A stretch of 64,000 bases of DNA from the NCBI GenBank assembly GCA_018692925.1, contig JABHLH010000004.1, forward strand, positions 26,523 through 90,522, read 5' to 3'. Numbering within the stretch: position 1 is the stretch's first letter; each line of letters starts with the position of its first letter. Below are positions 1 to 9,254 of the stretch, piece by piece. The notes beneath the pieces were generated by a model, which did not search any database, was not told the origin of the DNA, and saw nothing but the letters and a program-made list of their open reading frames with translations. The stretch is from an archaeon (GTDB taxonomy: Archaea > Nanobdellota > Nanobdellia > SCGC-AAA011-G17 > GW2011-AR17). Both the position numbers and the translations under genes were made by a program.

Positions 1-708
1 CGTGCAGATTTTATAAGAAAAGTAAATGATATTTATGGTACTGGTTTAAAGATTTTAAAAATGAGTGATTATATTGATTCAGATAAATTTCTTTCTGAAA
101 GAGAAAAAATAATTGGTCTTTGTAAATCAGAACCTGAGCTTATGGAAGATATTGAAAGATCTGTTCCTCAGAGTAAAATAGATATTGAAAGAAAAAAAGG
201 TTTTCTTTATTCATTTGATGAAATTACAACTATTCTTGATCTTGATATAAAAATTGGTCCTCCTCGTGAAAATCTATATGATGTCCTTGCTAGAAAAATT
301 GCAACTAAATATGGGAAAAGGGGACTGATGTCATTATTTTTAACTCCAACTTTTCCAGTTGGTGTTGATTGGACATACTTTTTCATAAATGAGGGGATTG
401 AAGATCATGGTATTACTGCATACAAAGCAGGAAGTAAAAGGTTACAACATTTCAGAGTTCTAGTTGGAAAATCTGATCCTAGTATTATTAGAGGTCACAT
501 TGATAATTCATTTATTTCAACAAACTCAGATCTTCCAAATCCTGTTTTAGATATTGGTATTATTTGTGAAATGGCAAAAAGAAGAATAGAAAAATCAAAT
601 TCACCAAGTTCACTTGCAGATGAATTTTATAGAGGAGAAATTACTCCATCACAATTAAAAGAAAAAGTTAAAGGAGATATAGATAAATTTATTTTATCAA
701 AATTTTAA
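1..708 (+). CDS. 5'-truncated CDS; aaRS-like/Rossmann-type partner protein (paralog of 2809..3828)
   Basis: Frame is open from nt 1 (RADFIRKVNDIYGTGLKILKMSDY...) and aligns with the 2809 paralog (RLNFVKKINEIYKTDLRIELMSDY...), so the listed ATG at 61 is internal. Confidence 0.8.
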   Translation, partial: RADFIRKVNDIYGTGLKILKMSDYIDSDKFLSEREKIIGLCKSEPELMEDIERSVPQSKIDIERKKGFLYSFDEITTILDLDIKIGPPRENLYDVLARKIATKYGKRGLMSLFLTPTFPVGVDWTYFFINEGIEDHGITAYKAGSKRLQHFRVLVGKSDPSIIRGHIDNSFISTNSDLPNPVLDIGIICEMAKRRIEKSNSPSSLADEFYRGEITPSQLKEKVKGDIDKFILSKF

Positions 709-709
709 G

Positions 710-1495
710 ATGTCAAATATATACCCAATATTAAAAGGGCTTGTAGGAGCACCAACAGAAAAGAGATTTAATTTTATAGAATCACATCTCAAAAAATTAG
801 GAATGGACCCAAGTGTTTATGAATTAGATTCTCAGAGAGGAAAAGATAAACACATTTCAGTAAAATTTGATTATGGTTCTGATCAGGAATTATGGCTTAC
901 TGCTAACTACGATACTTTTCAAAAATTACCTTCAGCAAATAATAATGCAAGTGGAGTTACAACTCTTTTAGATTTATCTGAGAGATTGTTACAAGGGGGA
1001 GATCTTCCAATAAATTTAAGATTAATATTTTTTGATGCTGGTCTGGATACAGATTTAATAACTCAAAGAAAAAGGAATCCTGGTTTTATTGCAGGGTCAA
1101 AATATTTTTTAGATCATATGCTGAACGAAGAAATTGATTTTATCGAAAATTATGTCGGAGCAATTATTTTACAAGCACTTGGTAAAGGAAATTTATGTAC
1201 TTTCCAAAAAACTGGAAAGAAAAATGAAAACTCTAGCGAGTTAAATAAATTATTAAGATTAAGTGGGGATTCATTTGGAGACACTGTAGAATTAAAAGGA
1301 CAAAGTCCTTTAACTGATAATATTTCTTTTCTAAGAGAAGGTTTAGATGCAACAGTATTAGCAAGATATCATGAAGGTTCTTGGCATAGAATGCAAACAA
1401 AGAAAGATGATCTTTCAAATATAAATCCAAATGTAATTCATTCAACAGTAGATTTTTTACATAATTTACTAATTTCATATGGAGGAAAAGAATAA
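710..1495 (+). CDS. M28-family-like protein, possibly degenerate metal site
   Basis: M28-like pattern ANYDTF...SANNNASGVTTLLDL...TDNISFLREGLDATVL...WHRMQTKKDD; two expected ligands appear as Asn. Confidence 0.6.
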   Translation: MSNIYPILKGLVGAPTEKRFNFIESHLKKLGMDPSVYELDSQRGKDKHISVKFDYGSDQELWLTANYDTFQKLPSANNNASGVTTLLDLSERLLQGGDLPINLRLIFFDAGLDTDLITQRKRNPGFIAGSKYFLDHMLNEEIDFIENYVGAIILQALGKGNLCTFQKTGKKNENSSELNKLLRLSGDSFGDTVELKGQSPLTDNISFLREGLDATVLARYHEGSWHRMQTKKDDLSNINPNVIHSTVDFLHNLLISYGGKE

Positions 1496-2646
1496 TGGAT
1501 CAAAGTGAATTAGAAGAAAAAGCAAGAGAGAATTTTGAAACAAAAAAATCAATAAGCGCTGAAGAAAATTCTTATTATGAAGCAAAAATTGAAACTATGG
1601 GATTAAAAACTTTAGAAAGATTAATTCAATTTCATCCAAATCCAAGTAAACTTATGAAAAAAGGTGTTACCTTTGCTCATCAAGATTTAGAAACTGTTGT
1701 AGAAGCAATAGGAAGAAATAAACCTTGGTCTGTTATTTGTGGACTTAATCCTTCAGGGCCATTACATCTTGGACATAAAATGATCTTTGATGAACTCTTA
1801 TGGTTACAACAACAAGGGGCAGAAGTTTATATCCCAATAACAAATGATGAAAGTTATGTTGTAGGAAAATCTCCAACGCTAGCTGATTCAAGAAGAATTG
1901 CTTACGATTCTGTTATTCCTAGTATTATAGCAATGGGTTTTGATTCTAAAAAAACACATATTTATGTAATGTCAGATTATCCTGAGATTTATAATGTAGC
2001 AATGGATTTATCAAAACATACAAATTTGAATAGGATATTTGGTGTTTTTGGTTTTGGAAAAGATGAAGTTGGTGAAAATCCAGGCACTTTATTTTATCGA
2101 GGTGCAGTTCAACTTGCTCAGATACTTCTTCCTCAATTTGAAGAGTTTGGTGGTCCACAAGCAACTTTAATTAATGTTGGTGTTGACCAATACCCATATT
2201 TATTATTATCAAGAGATGTAGCAAGAAAAAAAGGTTTTGTTCCACCTTCAGCAATTTTTACAAAATTTTTACCAGGTTTAAGTGGCACAGGTAAAATGAC
2301 TTCAAGTAGGATAAAATCTTCAATATTTTTAACAGATAGTCTAAAAGATGCTGAAAAAAAATTAAAAAAGGCTTATACTGGAGGAAGTATATTAGCAGAT
2401 TTTCAGAGAGAAAATGGTGGAGTTTTTGATATTTGTCCAATATATAATTTAAGAGCAAATCATTTTGAACCAGAATATGATTTAAAAGATAGATGTTCTT
2501 CTGGTGACCTTTTATGTGGTTATTGTAAGAAAGATGCAATTACTGAAGTCCTACAATATTTAAGTGAACATCAAGCAAAATTAGAAGATGCAAAATCCAG
2601 AATTGATGAATATTTATTAAAAACTCCTATTCGTTCTATTCTTTAA
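1495..2646 (+). CDS. trpS: Tryptophanyl-tRNA synthetase (copy 1)
   Basis: Class I aaRS motifs GPLHLGH and GKMTSS; archaeal TrpRS-like sequence; start overlaps upstream stop. Confidence 0.85.
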   Translation: MDQSELEEKARENFETKKSISAEENSYYEAKIETMGLKTLERLIQFHPNPSKLMKKGVTFAHQDLETVVEAIGRNKPWSVICGLNPSGPLHLGHKMIFDELLWLQQQGAEVYIPITNDESYVVGKSPTLADSRRIAYDSVIPSIIAMGFDSKKTHIYVMSDYPEIYNVAMDLSKHTNLNRIFGVFGFGKDEVGENPGTLFYRGAVQLAQILLPQFEEFGGPQATLINVGVDQYPYLLLSRDVARKKGFVPPSAIFTKFLPGLSGTGKMTSSRIKSSIFLTDSLKDAEKKLKKAYTGGSILADFQRENGGVFDICPIYNLRANHFEPEYDLKDRCSSGDLLCGYCKKDAITEVLQYLSEHQAKLEDAKSRIDEYLLKTPIRSIL

Positions 2647-2657
2647 AAAATTATAAG

Positions 2658-2745
2658 TGAGAACGCTGGGATTTGAACCCAGATAAGTCGGGCTCTCCAG
2701 AATTTTTTTGGAGCCGACGACACTACCAGATTATGCTACGTTCCC
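2658..2745 (-). tRNA. tRNA-Trp(CCA) with 15-nt intron (2693..2707) at 37/38
   Basis: Acceptor GGGAACG/CGTTCTC, A73, T-arm CTGGG-TTCAAAT-CCCAG, anticodon stem GTCGG/CCGAC. Loop CTCCAA^...^C; BHB central helix CTCC/GGAG with bulges AA^A and AG^C. Confidence 0.93.
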
Positions 2746-2808
2746 GATTAAGTAAGGCTTATAAATAATAGATATTATTTAAATTTATCTGAATAATGGA
2801 GATATATA

Positions 2809-3828
2809 ATGGAAATAAAGGAATTGTTTGCACAAAAAGGATTAGTTCAAGAATATTCTGATTTATCTAAAATATTGTCTCGAAAATCTCAAAAAATAAA
2901 AATTTTTTATGGTGAAACTTATGACGATAAAGGAAATACAATTGATAGTATCAAATATTACTTTTTTGTAGCAAATTTAGCTTATTGTTTAAAAAATATG
3001 GGTTTTAATGTTGAGCCAATTATTCTAATTGCAGATACTGCAGCTTGCAGAAACATTCCTTCAAAATTAAAAGAAAAATTTATTGAAATTGGAAAAGATC
3101 GATTAAATTTTGTAAAAAAAATTAATGAAATTTATAAAACTGATTTGAGAATCGAATTAATGAGTGATTATAATAACACTCCAGAGTTTAAGAAAAATTT
3201 AGACTTAATAAAAGAGATCTGTAATTCGAATGAAGAGCTTATGAAAGATATTGAAAAAACTGTTCCTCCAAGCAAAATTGAAATTGAGAGAGAAAAAGAA
3301 TTTGCTTATTCATTTGAAGAAATAGCAACAATAATTGATCTTGATATAAAGGTTGGTCCTCCTCGAGAAAAATTATATGATATTGTTGCAAATAAAATAT
3401 TAACTAAATTAAATAAAAAAGAATTACTTACTGCTTATTTAACTCCAACTTTTCCTTTGGGTTTAGATTTTGATTATTTTATTGCACATGAAGATATAGA
3501 AGAACATGGTATTACAGCATATAAAGCTGCGAGTAAAAGATTACAAGATAACAGAATTTTAATTGGAAAAACTAATTTAGATTCTGCTAAAAAACTAATT
3601 ACAGATTCGTTTATCTCAAAAAATCAAAATCTTCCAAATCCTATTCTAGATATTGGTATTATTTCAGAGATGGCTGCACAGAGATTAAATGGTCAAATTG
3701 AAGCTATTAAATTACATGACCAATTTTATTTAGAAAATATGGATATAGATAAATTTAAAGAAGAGGTTTATAATTTATTAAGTAAAAATATTTTAGAACA
3801 ATTTGAGGTTAATAACAATGGACATTGA
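2809..3828 (+). CDS. aaRS-like/Rossmann-type partner protein (paralog of 1..708)
   Basis: Clear paralogy to ORF 1 (e.g. LPNPILDIGIISEMA vs LPNPVLDIGIICEMA); segment YYFFVANLAYCLKNMGFNVEPIILIADTAA resembles a class I aaRS/CDPS Rossmann start. Confidence 0.6.
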   Translation: MEIKELFAQKGLVQEYSDLSKILSRKSQKIKIFYGETYDDKGNTIDSIKYYFFVANLAYCLKNMGFNVEPIILIADTAACRNIPSKLKEKFIEIGKDRLNFVKKINEIYKTDLRIELMSDYNNTPEFKKNLDLIKEICNSNEELMKDIEKTVPPSKIEIEREKEFAYSFEEIATIIDLDIKVGPPREKLYDIVANKILTKLNKKELLTAYLTPTFPLGLDFDYFIAHEDIEEHGITAYKAASKRLQDNRILIGKTNLDSAKKLITDSFISKNQNLPNPILDIGIISEMAAQRLNGQIEAIKLHDQFYLENMDIDKFKEEVYNLLSKNILEQFEVNNNGH

Positions 3829-4966
3829 AAGTATTTCAAAAAAAGAACACGTTGAAAAAGAAAGATTAAAAGAGGAAGCAGAGGATTATTATATTGAAAA
3901 ATCAAAAGAACTTAGATTAAAAGATTTAACTCGTTTCAAAAAATATTTTCCTGAACCAAGTGAGAATATGAAAAAAGATATTGCTTTTGCTCACAAAGAT
4001 ATCGACAAAATTGCAACAGCTATTGTTAGTAAAAAACCTTGGGCAGTTGTTTCAGGTTTAAATCCTTCTGGACCATTACATTTTGGACATAAAACTATTT
4101 TTGATGAACTTTTATGGTTACAAAAACATGGAGCTGAAATATTTATTCCTCTTACAAATGATGAAAGTTATATTGTTGATAAAACAAAAACTTTAGCAGA
4201 ATCTAGAAAAATTGCTTATGAATCAGTTATGCCTAGCATTATAGCTATGGGTTTTGATCCTGAAAAAACACATATCTTTGTAGATTCAGATTATCCTGAT
4301 ATTTATAATGTTGCTATGCAATTATCTAAACAATTAAAGATTTCAAAAATAAGAAGTCTTTTCGGATTTAAAGATAGTGATAATGTAGGTTCTTTATTTT
4401 ATAGAGGTGCAGTTCAAGTTTCACAGATTTTACTTCCACAGTATATTGAGTTTAATGGTCCAATAATAACATTAATTCCAATTGGGATTGATCAACATCC
4501 ATATATATTACTTGCTAGAGATATTGCTAAGAAAAATGATATGCTCCCTCCTGCTGAATTAATTATGAAATTTTTACCTGGATTATTAGGTGCTGGTGGA
4601 AAGATGTCTGCTTCAATTAAAGGAAGTAGTATTTTTTTAACTGATGACATTAAAGAGGCAAAAGATAAAATTAAAAAGGCTTATACTGGTGGGATAATGT
4701 CTTCCAAATACCAAAAAGAACTTGGTGGTGTTCCAGAAGTTTGTTCCATATTTTTACTTCAGAAGTATCATTTTTTAAATCAAGAAGAAGCTGAAGAACT
4801 TAATATTAAATGTAGAAGTGGATTAGTTCTTTGTAGTGAATGTAAAAAATGTACAAATGTTTTTGTTGAAAATTATTTAAAGGATCACAAAGAAAAATTT
4901 GAAAAAGCTAAAACTGAAATCCCTAAATTTTTATTGAAAAAAAGAATCACTTCTATTTTAGAATAA
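3818..4966 (+). CDS. trpS: Tryptophanyl-tRNA synthetase (copy 2)
   Basis: GPLHFGH and GKMSAS motifs; collinear with copy 1. Track start at 3803 is a TTG; ATG at 3818 more likely. Confidence 0.85.
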   Translation: MDIESISKKEHVEKERLKEEAEDYYIEKSKELRLKDLTRFKKYFPEPSENMKKDIAFAHKDIDKIATAIVSKKPWAVVSGLNPSGPLHFGHKTIFDELLWLQKHGAEIFIPLTNDESYIVDKTKTLAESRKIAYESVMPSIIAMGFDPEKTHIFVDSDYPDIYNVAMQLSKQLKISKIRSLFGFKDSDNVGSLFYRGAVQVSQILLPQYIEFNGPIITLIPIGIDQHPYILLARDIAKKNDMLPPAELIMKFLPGLLGAGGKMSASIKGSSIFLTDDIKEAKDKIKKAYTGGIMSSKYQKELGGVPEVCSIFLLQKYHFLNQEEAEELNIKCRSGLVLCSECKKCTNVFVENYLKDHKEKFEKAKTEIPKFLLKKRITSILE

Positions 4967-5019
4967 TTCTTTTAAATTTATTCCCCAACATTTATAACTA
5001 ATAAAAAAACAAAAATCTT

Positions 5020-5850
5020 ATGTCTAATATAATTAAAATCAAAGAAATTGAAGTTAAAAGTATAATCACTCCTAGCAAATTACCTTCTGCTGATTTCGTA
5101 ATCAATCCATATATTGGTTGTCTACATTCTTGTATTTATTGTTATGCTGATTTCATGCGAAGGTTTACAGGGCACGGCGACGAGAAATGGGGCGAATTTG
5201 TTGATGTAAAAATAAATGCTGTTTCTGTTTTGGGCAATTTAAATAAAATTAAAGGAAAAACAGTTCTTTTTGGTTCTGTTACAGATCCTTATCATTCGAT
5301 TGAATCAAAATATCAAATTACAAGAAATCTTCTAAAAGCTTTAGTTAATGAAAAAACAAAAATTGAAATCTTAACTAAAAATGGATTACTAGCAAGAGAC
5401 ATTGATATATTACAAAAGTTTGAAGATATTACTGTGGGTTTTTCTCTTGCAATTCTTGATGAATCAACCAGTAAAAAATTAGAACCTTTTGCAAGCTCTC
5501 CTAAGATTAGAATAAAAACTCTTAAGGAAGCTAAAGAAGCAGGTCTAAAAACATTTGTTTTCCTTTCACCACTCTTTCCTTATATTAGTGAGATTGAAGA
5601 AATTATAGAATCAACAAAAGATTATGTAGATTATTTTATGTTTGAAAATTTAAATATTAGAGCAAATAATAGAGTACAAATTTTTAATTTTATAAAAGAA
5701 AATTTTCCTGATTTATTAGAAAAATATCAAGAGATTTATGACAAAGGAAATGAGATTTATTGGGAAGAACTTGAAGAAAAAATAAAAGTCTTATGTAAAA
5801 AACATTCTAAAGAATATAGAATATATTTTCATCATGGTAAAAACATTTAA
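5020..5850 (+). CDS. Radical SAM protein, SPL/Rv2578c-like
   Basis: NPYIGCLHSCIYCYADFM (CX3CX2C) and overall SplB-like organisation. Confidence 0.75.
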   Translation: MSNIIKIKEIEVKSIITPSKLPSADFVINPYIGCLHSCIYCYADFMRRFTGHGDEKWGEFVDVKINAVSVLGNLNKIKGKTVLFGSVTDPYHSIESKYQITRNLLKALVNEKTKIEILTKNGLLARDIDILQKFEDITVGFSLAILDESTSKKLEPFASSPKIRIKTLKEAKEAGLKTFVFLSPLFPYISEIEEIIESTKDYVDYFMFENLNIRANNRVQIFNFIKENFPDLLEKYQEIYDKGNEIYWEELEEKIKVLCKKHSKEYRIYFHHGKNI

Positions 5851-5875
5851 ATAATAAAATATTCTCCAAGTAACA

Positions 5876-6310
5876 ATGAACAAAACTGACATTAAAGAAA
5901 TAATACAAATAATTCTAAGCCATCTTGATAATCAAAAATTTACTTGGAGACTTGAAGGCAGTGCAAATTTACTAATTCAAGGAATAGAAACTTCTGTAAA
6001 TGATTTAGACATTACAACTGATGAAGAAGGAATAAAAATTTTCAGAAATCAACTTAAAGAATATATTGAAAAAGATTTTTTTAGTGAAAAGATAAATGGC
6101 CCTTCAATTATATGTAATATTAACTCTTTTGAAATTGAAATAAATTGTTATGGTGATAGAAAAATAAATTATTTTGATAAAATTCAAGAAATGACTTGGG
6201 AAAATTTAGATATACCTATATTACCCTTAAAATGGGCTAGAGAATTTTACAAACAAATAGATAGAAAAGAGAAAGTTGAATTGATTGACAAACATTTAAA
6301 TATTTCCTAA
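5876..6310 (+). CDS. Nucleotidyltransferase-fold protein
   Basis: LEGSANLLIQG...NDLDI (GS...DxD type motif). Confidence 0.5.
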   Translation: MNKTDIKEIIQIILSHLDNQKFTWRLEGSANLLIQGIETSVNDLDITTDEEGIKIFRNQLKEYIEKDFFSEKINGPSIICNINSFEIEINCYGDRKINYFDKIQEMTWENLDIPILPLKWAREFYKQIDRKEKVELIDKHLNIS

Positions 6311-6324
6311 TAATTCTTTTATTC

Positions 6325-7308
6325 ATGATAATTCCAGAAAAATTAAAACAAGGCGACGAAATTAGAGTAATCGCACCAGCAAGATCTTTATCTTTACTTT
6401 CAGAAGAGAATATTAACTCTGCAATAAAAAATTTAGAAACTGAAGGTTTCAAAGTAACTTTCTCAAAAAATTGCAAAGAGTCAGATATTTTCATGTCATC
6501 TTCAATACAATCTAGAGTAGATGATCTTCATGAAGCTTTTTCTGATAAAAATGTAAAAGCAATCCTTACAGTTATTGGTGGTTTTAATTCAAATCAACTT
6601 TTAAAATATTTAGACTACGAACTAATTAAAAACAATCCTAAGATTTTATGTGGCTATTCTGATATAACAGCTTTAGCAAATGCTATAACAACAAAAACAG
6701 GATTAATTACATATTCTGGTCCACACTTTTCAACTTTTGCTTTAGAAAATGGTGCAGATTATAATAAAGAATATTTCAAAAAATGCTTATCTCAAGATAA
6801 AGAATTTACAGTTGAAGCTTCAAAGACTTGGTTTGAAGATGAATGGTGGATAGATCAAAAAATCACACCTAAGGAAAATGAAGGTTTCTTTGTAATAAAC
6901 AAAGGTAAAGTTGAAGGAAAAATTATTGGTGGAAATCTTTGCACTTTTAATTTACTTCATGGTACAGAATTTATGCCTGATTTAAAAGATTCAATTTTAT
7001 TCCTAGAAGATTGTGTTGAAGACGAAGATTTATTTGTCTTAAATTTTGACAGAGATTTACAATCTATAATTCATCTACCTGGTTTTGAAGGTGTAAAAGC
7101 TATTGTTTTTGGAAGATTTGAAACAAAATCTAAAATGACAAAGGAGAAATTATTAAAAATTCTTGAGACTAAAAAGGAATTAAAAGATTTACCTATTCTT
7201 GCTGGTCTAGATTTTGGTCATACTAACATTATGATGACTTTCCCTATAGGTGGAACATGTTCTTTAGATCTTGACGATAAAGTAGAATTGAAGATTATTG
7301 AACATTAA
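6325..7308 (+). CDS. S66 peptidase (LD-carboxypeptidase / MccF-like)
   Basis: Start LKQGDEIRVIAPA, nucleophile motif LCGYSDITAL, FLEDCVEDED region. Confidence 0.8.
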   Translation: MIIPEKLKQGDEIRVIAPARSLSLLSEENINSAIKNLETEGFKVTFSKNCKESDIFMSSSIQSRVDDLHEAFSDKNVKAILTVIGGFNSNQLLKYLDYELIKNNPKILCGYSDITALANAITTKTGLITYSGPHFSTFALENGADYNKEYFKKCLSQDKEFTVEASKTWFEDEWWIDQKITPKENEGFFVINKGKVEGKIIGGNLCTFNLLHGTEFMPDLKDSILFLEDCVEDEDLFVLNFDRDLQSIIHLPGFEGVKAIVFGRFETKSKMTKEKLLKILETKKELKDLPILAGLDFGHTNIMMTFPIGGTCSLDLDDKVELKIIEH

Positions 7309-7489
7309 AAAAACTAGAATAATCTCCATCAAAAAAAGATTCACTTGAATAAACTGGGTAAGCTAGATATATTTCCCCACAAGAACATTTTGCATATACA
7401 TCTCCAGAAAACTCATCAATTTCACAAATACTTCCTTCTCCGCAACATTCATTCTCAATTAGGCTTCCAATATCAAATTCATCTATCAT
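7295..7489 (-). CDS. Small Cys-containing hypothetical protein
   Basis: 64 aa ORF with CC...C...C.C residues (ENECCGEGSICE...AKCSCGE). Confidence 0.4.
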   Translation of the reverse strand: MIDEFDIGSLIENECCGEGSICEIDEFSGDVYAKCSCGEIYLAYPVYSSESFFDGDYSSFFNVQ

Positions 7490-7570
7490 ATATAGCCTGA
7501 TATTAGAACTCTTATTAAAGATTTTCTATAGAAAGCTTTTTAAAATACTAAATTTCTATGAGTATATCAC

Positions 7571-7643
7571 GGGCTAGTGATCTAGTGGCTATGATGTCTC
7601 CCTTACAAGGAGAATATCGGAGGTTCGAGTCCTCCCTGGCCCA
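7571..7643 (+). tRNA. tRNA-Val(TAC)
   Basis: GGGCTAG/CTGGCCC acceptor, TCTCC-CTTACAA-GGAGA anticodon arm, GGAGG-TTCGAGT-CCTCC T-arm, A73. Confidence 0.95.
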
Positions 7644-7678
7644 TTACTTTTATATAATCTTAATGACTTCTCAACATT

Positions 7679-8050
7679 ATGAAAGGAAATATTCATGGAA
7701 TCGGAAATGAAGGTCGATATAACTATATAGTCTTAAATAAAGAACAAAAAATTATTGACTTTATAGAAAAAGTATTAAAGGACCTATTTCAAGAAGAGAT
7801 ACACTTAGAATATTTCTATACTGATGAATATCAATCCATTGAAGAAGCAAGAGAGAAAAAACCAGGAAAAAAAGTAAAGAAAAAAGTTGAAGAGATTATT
7901 GACCAAAGATTTAATTTTTCTGGAGAAGATTATAAAATAGATCTTATTTTTGGTAAAGATAAAGTTTTCATTATAGCTGATATCAGTCTGGATAAGAGAA
8001 AGGAATTAATTCAGATTCTCAAAGAGATGTTCAAATTCAATGGAGAATAA
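7679..8050 (+). CDS. Hypothetical protein
   Basis: 123 aa ORF with TATA-like upstream sequence. Confidence 0.5.
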   Translation: MKGNIHGIGNEGRYNYIVLNKEQKIIDFIEKVLKDLFQEEIHLEYFYTDEYQSIEEAREKKPGKKVKKKVEEIIDQRFNFSGEDYKIDLIFGKDKVFIIADISLDKRKELIQILKEMFKFNGE

Positions 8051-8134
8051 AATAAAATTTACTCCTAGAGCATTCTAATATTTAATCAAAAGCAATTACA
8101 AAGTTTTATAAATACTAACTAAATTTTTGATATT

Positions 8135-8455
8135 ATGGATTTATTTCAAATAGAATTAGAAAAAACTAAGATTAATTATGATAAAAATTTTCTTAATGAA
8201 TTGAGGGAAAGAAAAGGCACTTTAGAAGGGGAGATTTTTCTTGTTGCTTTAAAAAAAATGAATGAATTAGGTTTTGATGAAGTTGAATTATTACCCTATT
8301 TTAAACCTAGAGAAGATGGTGATCCAGCAATTCTTGTATATAATCCTTTTAATGAAACAGTATCTTTCTTTGAATTAAGTGAATATCTCCCTAAAGACAT
8401 ATTACCAAAATATGAAGCTCTTATTATTAAAATTCAAGAATTAGATAGCATTTAA
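8135..8455 (+). CDS. Hypothetical protein
   Basis: 106 aa ORF with upstream TTTATAAATA promoter-like box. Confidence 0.5.
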   Translation: MDLFQIELEKTKINYDKNFLNELRERKGTLEGEIFLVALKKMNELGFDEVELLPYFKPREDGDPAILVYNPFNETVSFFELSEYLPKDILPKYEALIIKIQELDSI

Positions 8456-9157
8456 TAATTTTGAAATCTCTTTTTTATTTCTACCTGTAGCTTTAGCTAA
8501 TCTTCTACTTACATGTTTATCAAAATCTGTTGTAGGTCCTAAAGAACATGGTTGTTCTTTATCTTCAAAATCTATAGTAATCGTATGATTACTACCTTTT
8601 CTTACATCAAATCCAAAACCTTTTGCAAGACTAGTTATATCAGCTATACTAATCCCATCAGTAGATCTACCTTCAGCTCCAGGAAAAGCTTTAGCTTTAC
8701 TTTTATCAAATATTCGTGGAACTAATAATTTCTCTATTTGAGTAGCTAAAATATTCAATTTCTCAACTTGACTCTCAATATTTTTTAATGTATTTGTTAT
8801 ATCAATTATATCCCTCTTTCTTACATCTCCTTTTATTTTCACAAATATTAATTTAAAGGTAGAAATTAAAGCAGCACCAATTGTAAAAAATTCTCTTCCT
8901 TTTGTTCCAGCTCTTTTTTCAATCAAAGCTTTTTCTTCAGGTTTTATTTTATTAATTCTAATTTCCAATTGAGATATATGTTTCAGACATTTATCCAGTT
9001 CTGTTCGAAATTGATATTTTCCTACATCAGTATTAATATTTTCAAATAACTCCTCTAATTTAGGATTTAACTTGTTAATAGAATTAATTAAAAGAGTCTT
9101 ATGTGATCGACCAATCCTTTTTTTAAACCATCTTGATATTCCAATAAAAAAACTCAT
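8441..9157 (-). CDS. Hypothetical protein with C-terminal HicA-like dsRBD-like region
   Basis: C-terminus LAKGFGFDVRKGSNHTITI... resembles HicA (GF...GSH). Confidence 0.5.
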   Translation of the reverse strand: MSFFIGISRWFKKRIGRSHKTLLINSINKLNPKLEELFENINTDVGKYQFRTELDKCLKHISQLEIRINKIKPEEKALIEKRAGTKGREFFTIGAALISTFKLIFVKIKGDVRKRDIIDITNTLKNIESQVEKLNILATQIEKLLVPRIFDKSKAKAFPGAEGRSTDGISIADITSLAKGFGFDVRKGSNHTITIDFEDKEQPCSLGPTTDFDKHVSRRLAKATGRNKKEISKLLNAI

Positions 9158-9254
9158 ATAAAAATAAAGCTTTTTATTATTAAAATACTTTTCTATTTTA
9201 GATTAGAGCTTATTGCACTAAACTTTTATAAACTTCTTCAAATTTACAATAAAC

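Noticed and set aside
1233-1478. Antisense ORF inside the M28-like gene; similar antisense ORFs at 1946-2164, 2258-2539, 16042-16326, 22624-22812, 54749-55036, 56157-56450 and elsewhere
   Set aside because: They lie opposite well-supported genes, have low-complexity Leu/Phe/Ser-rich translations and are expected by chance in AT-rich DNA.
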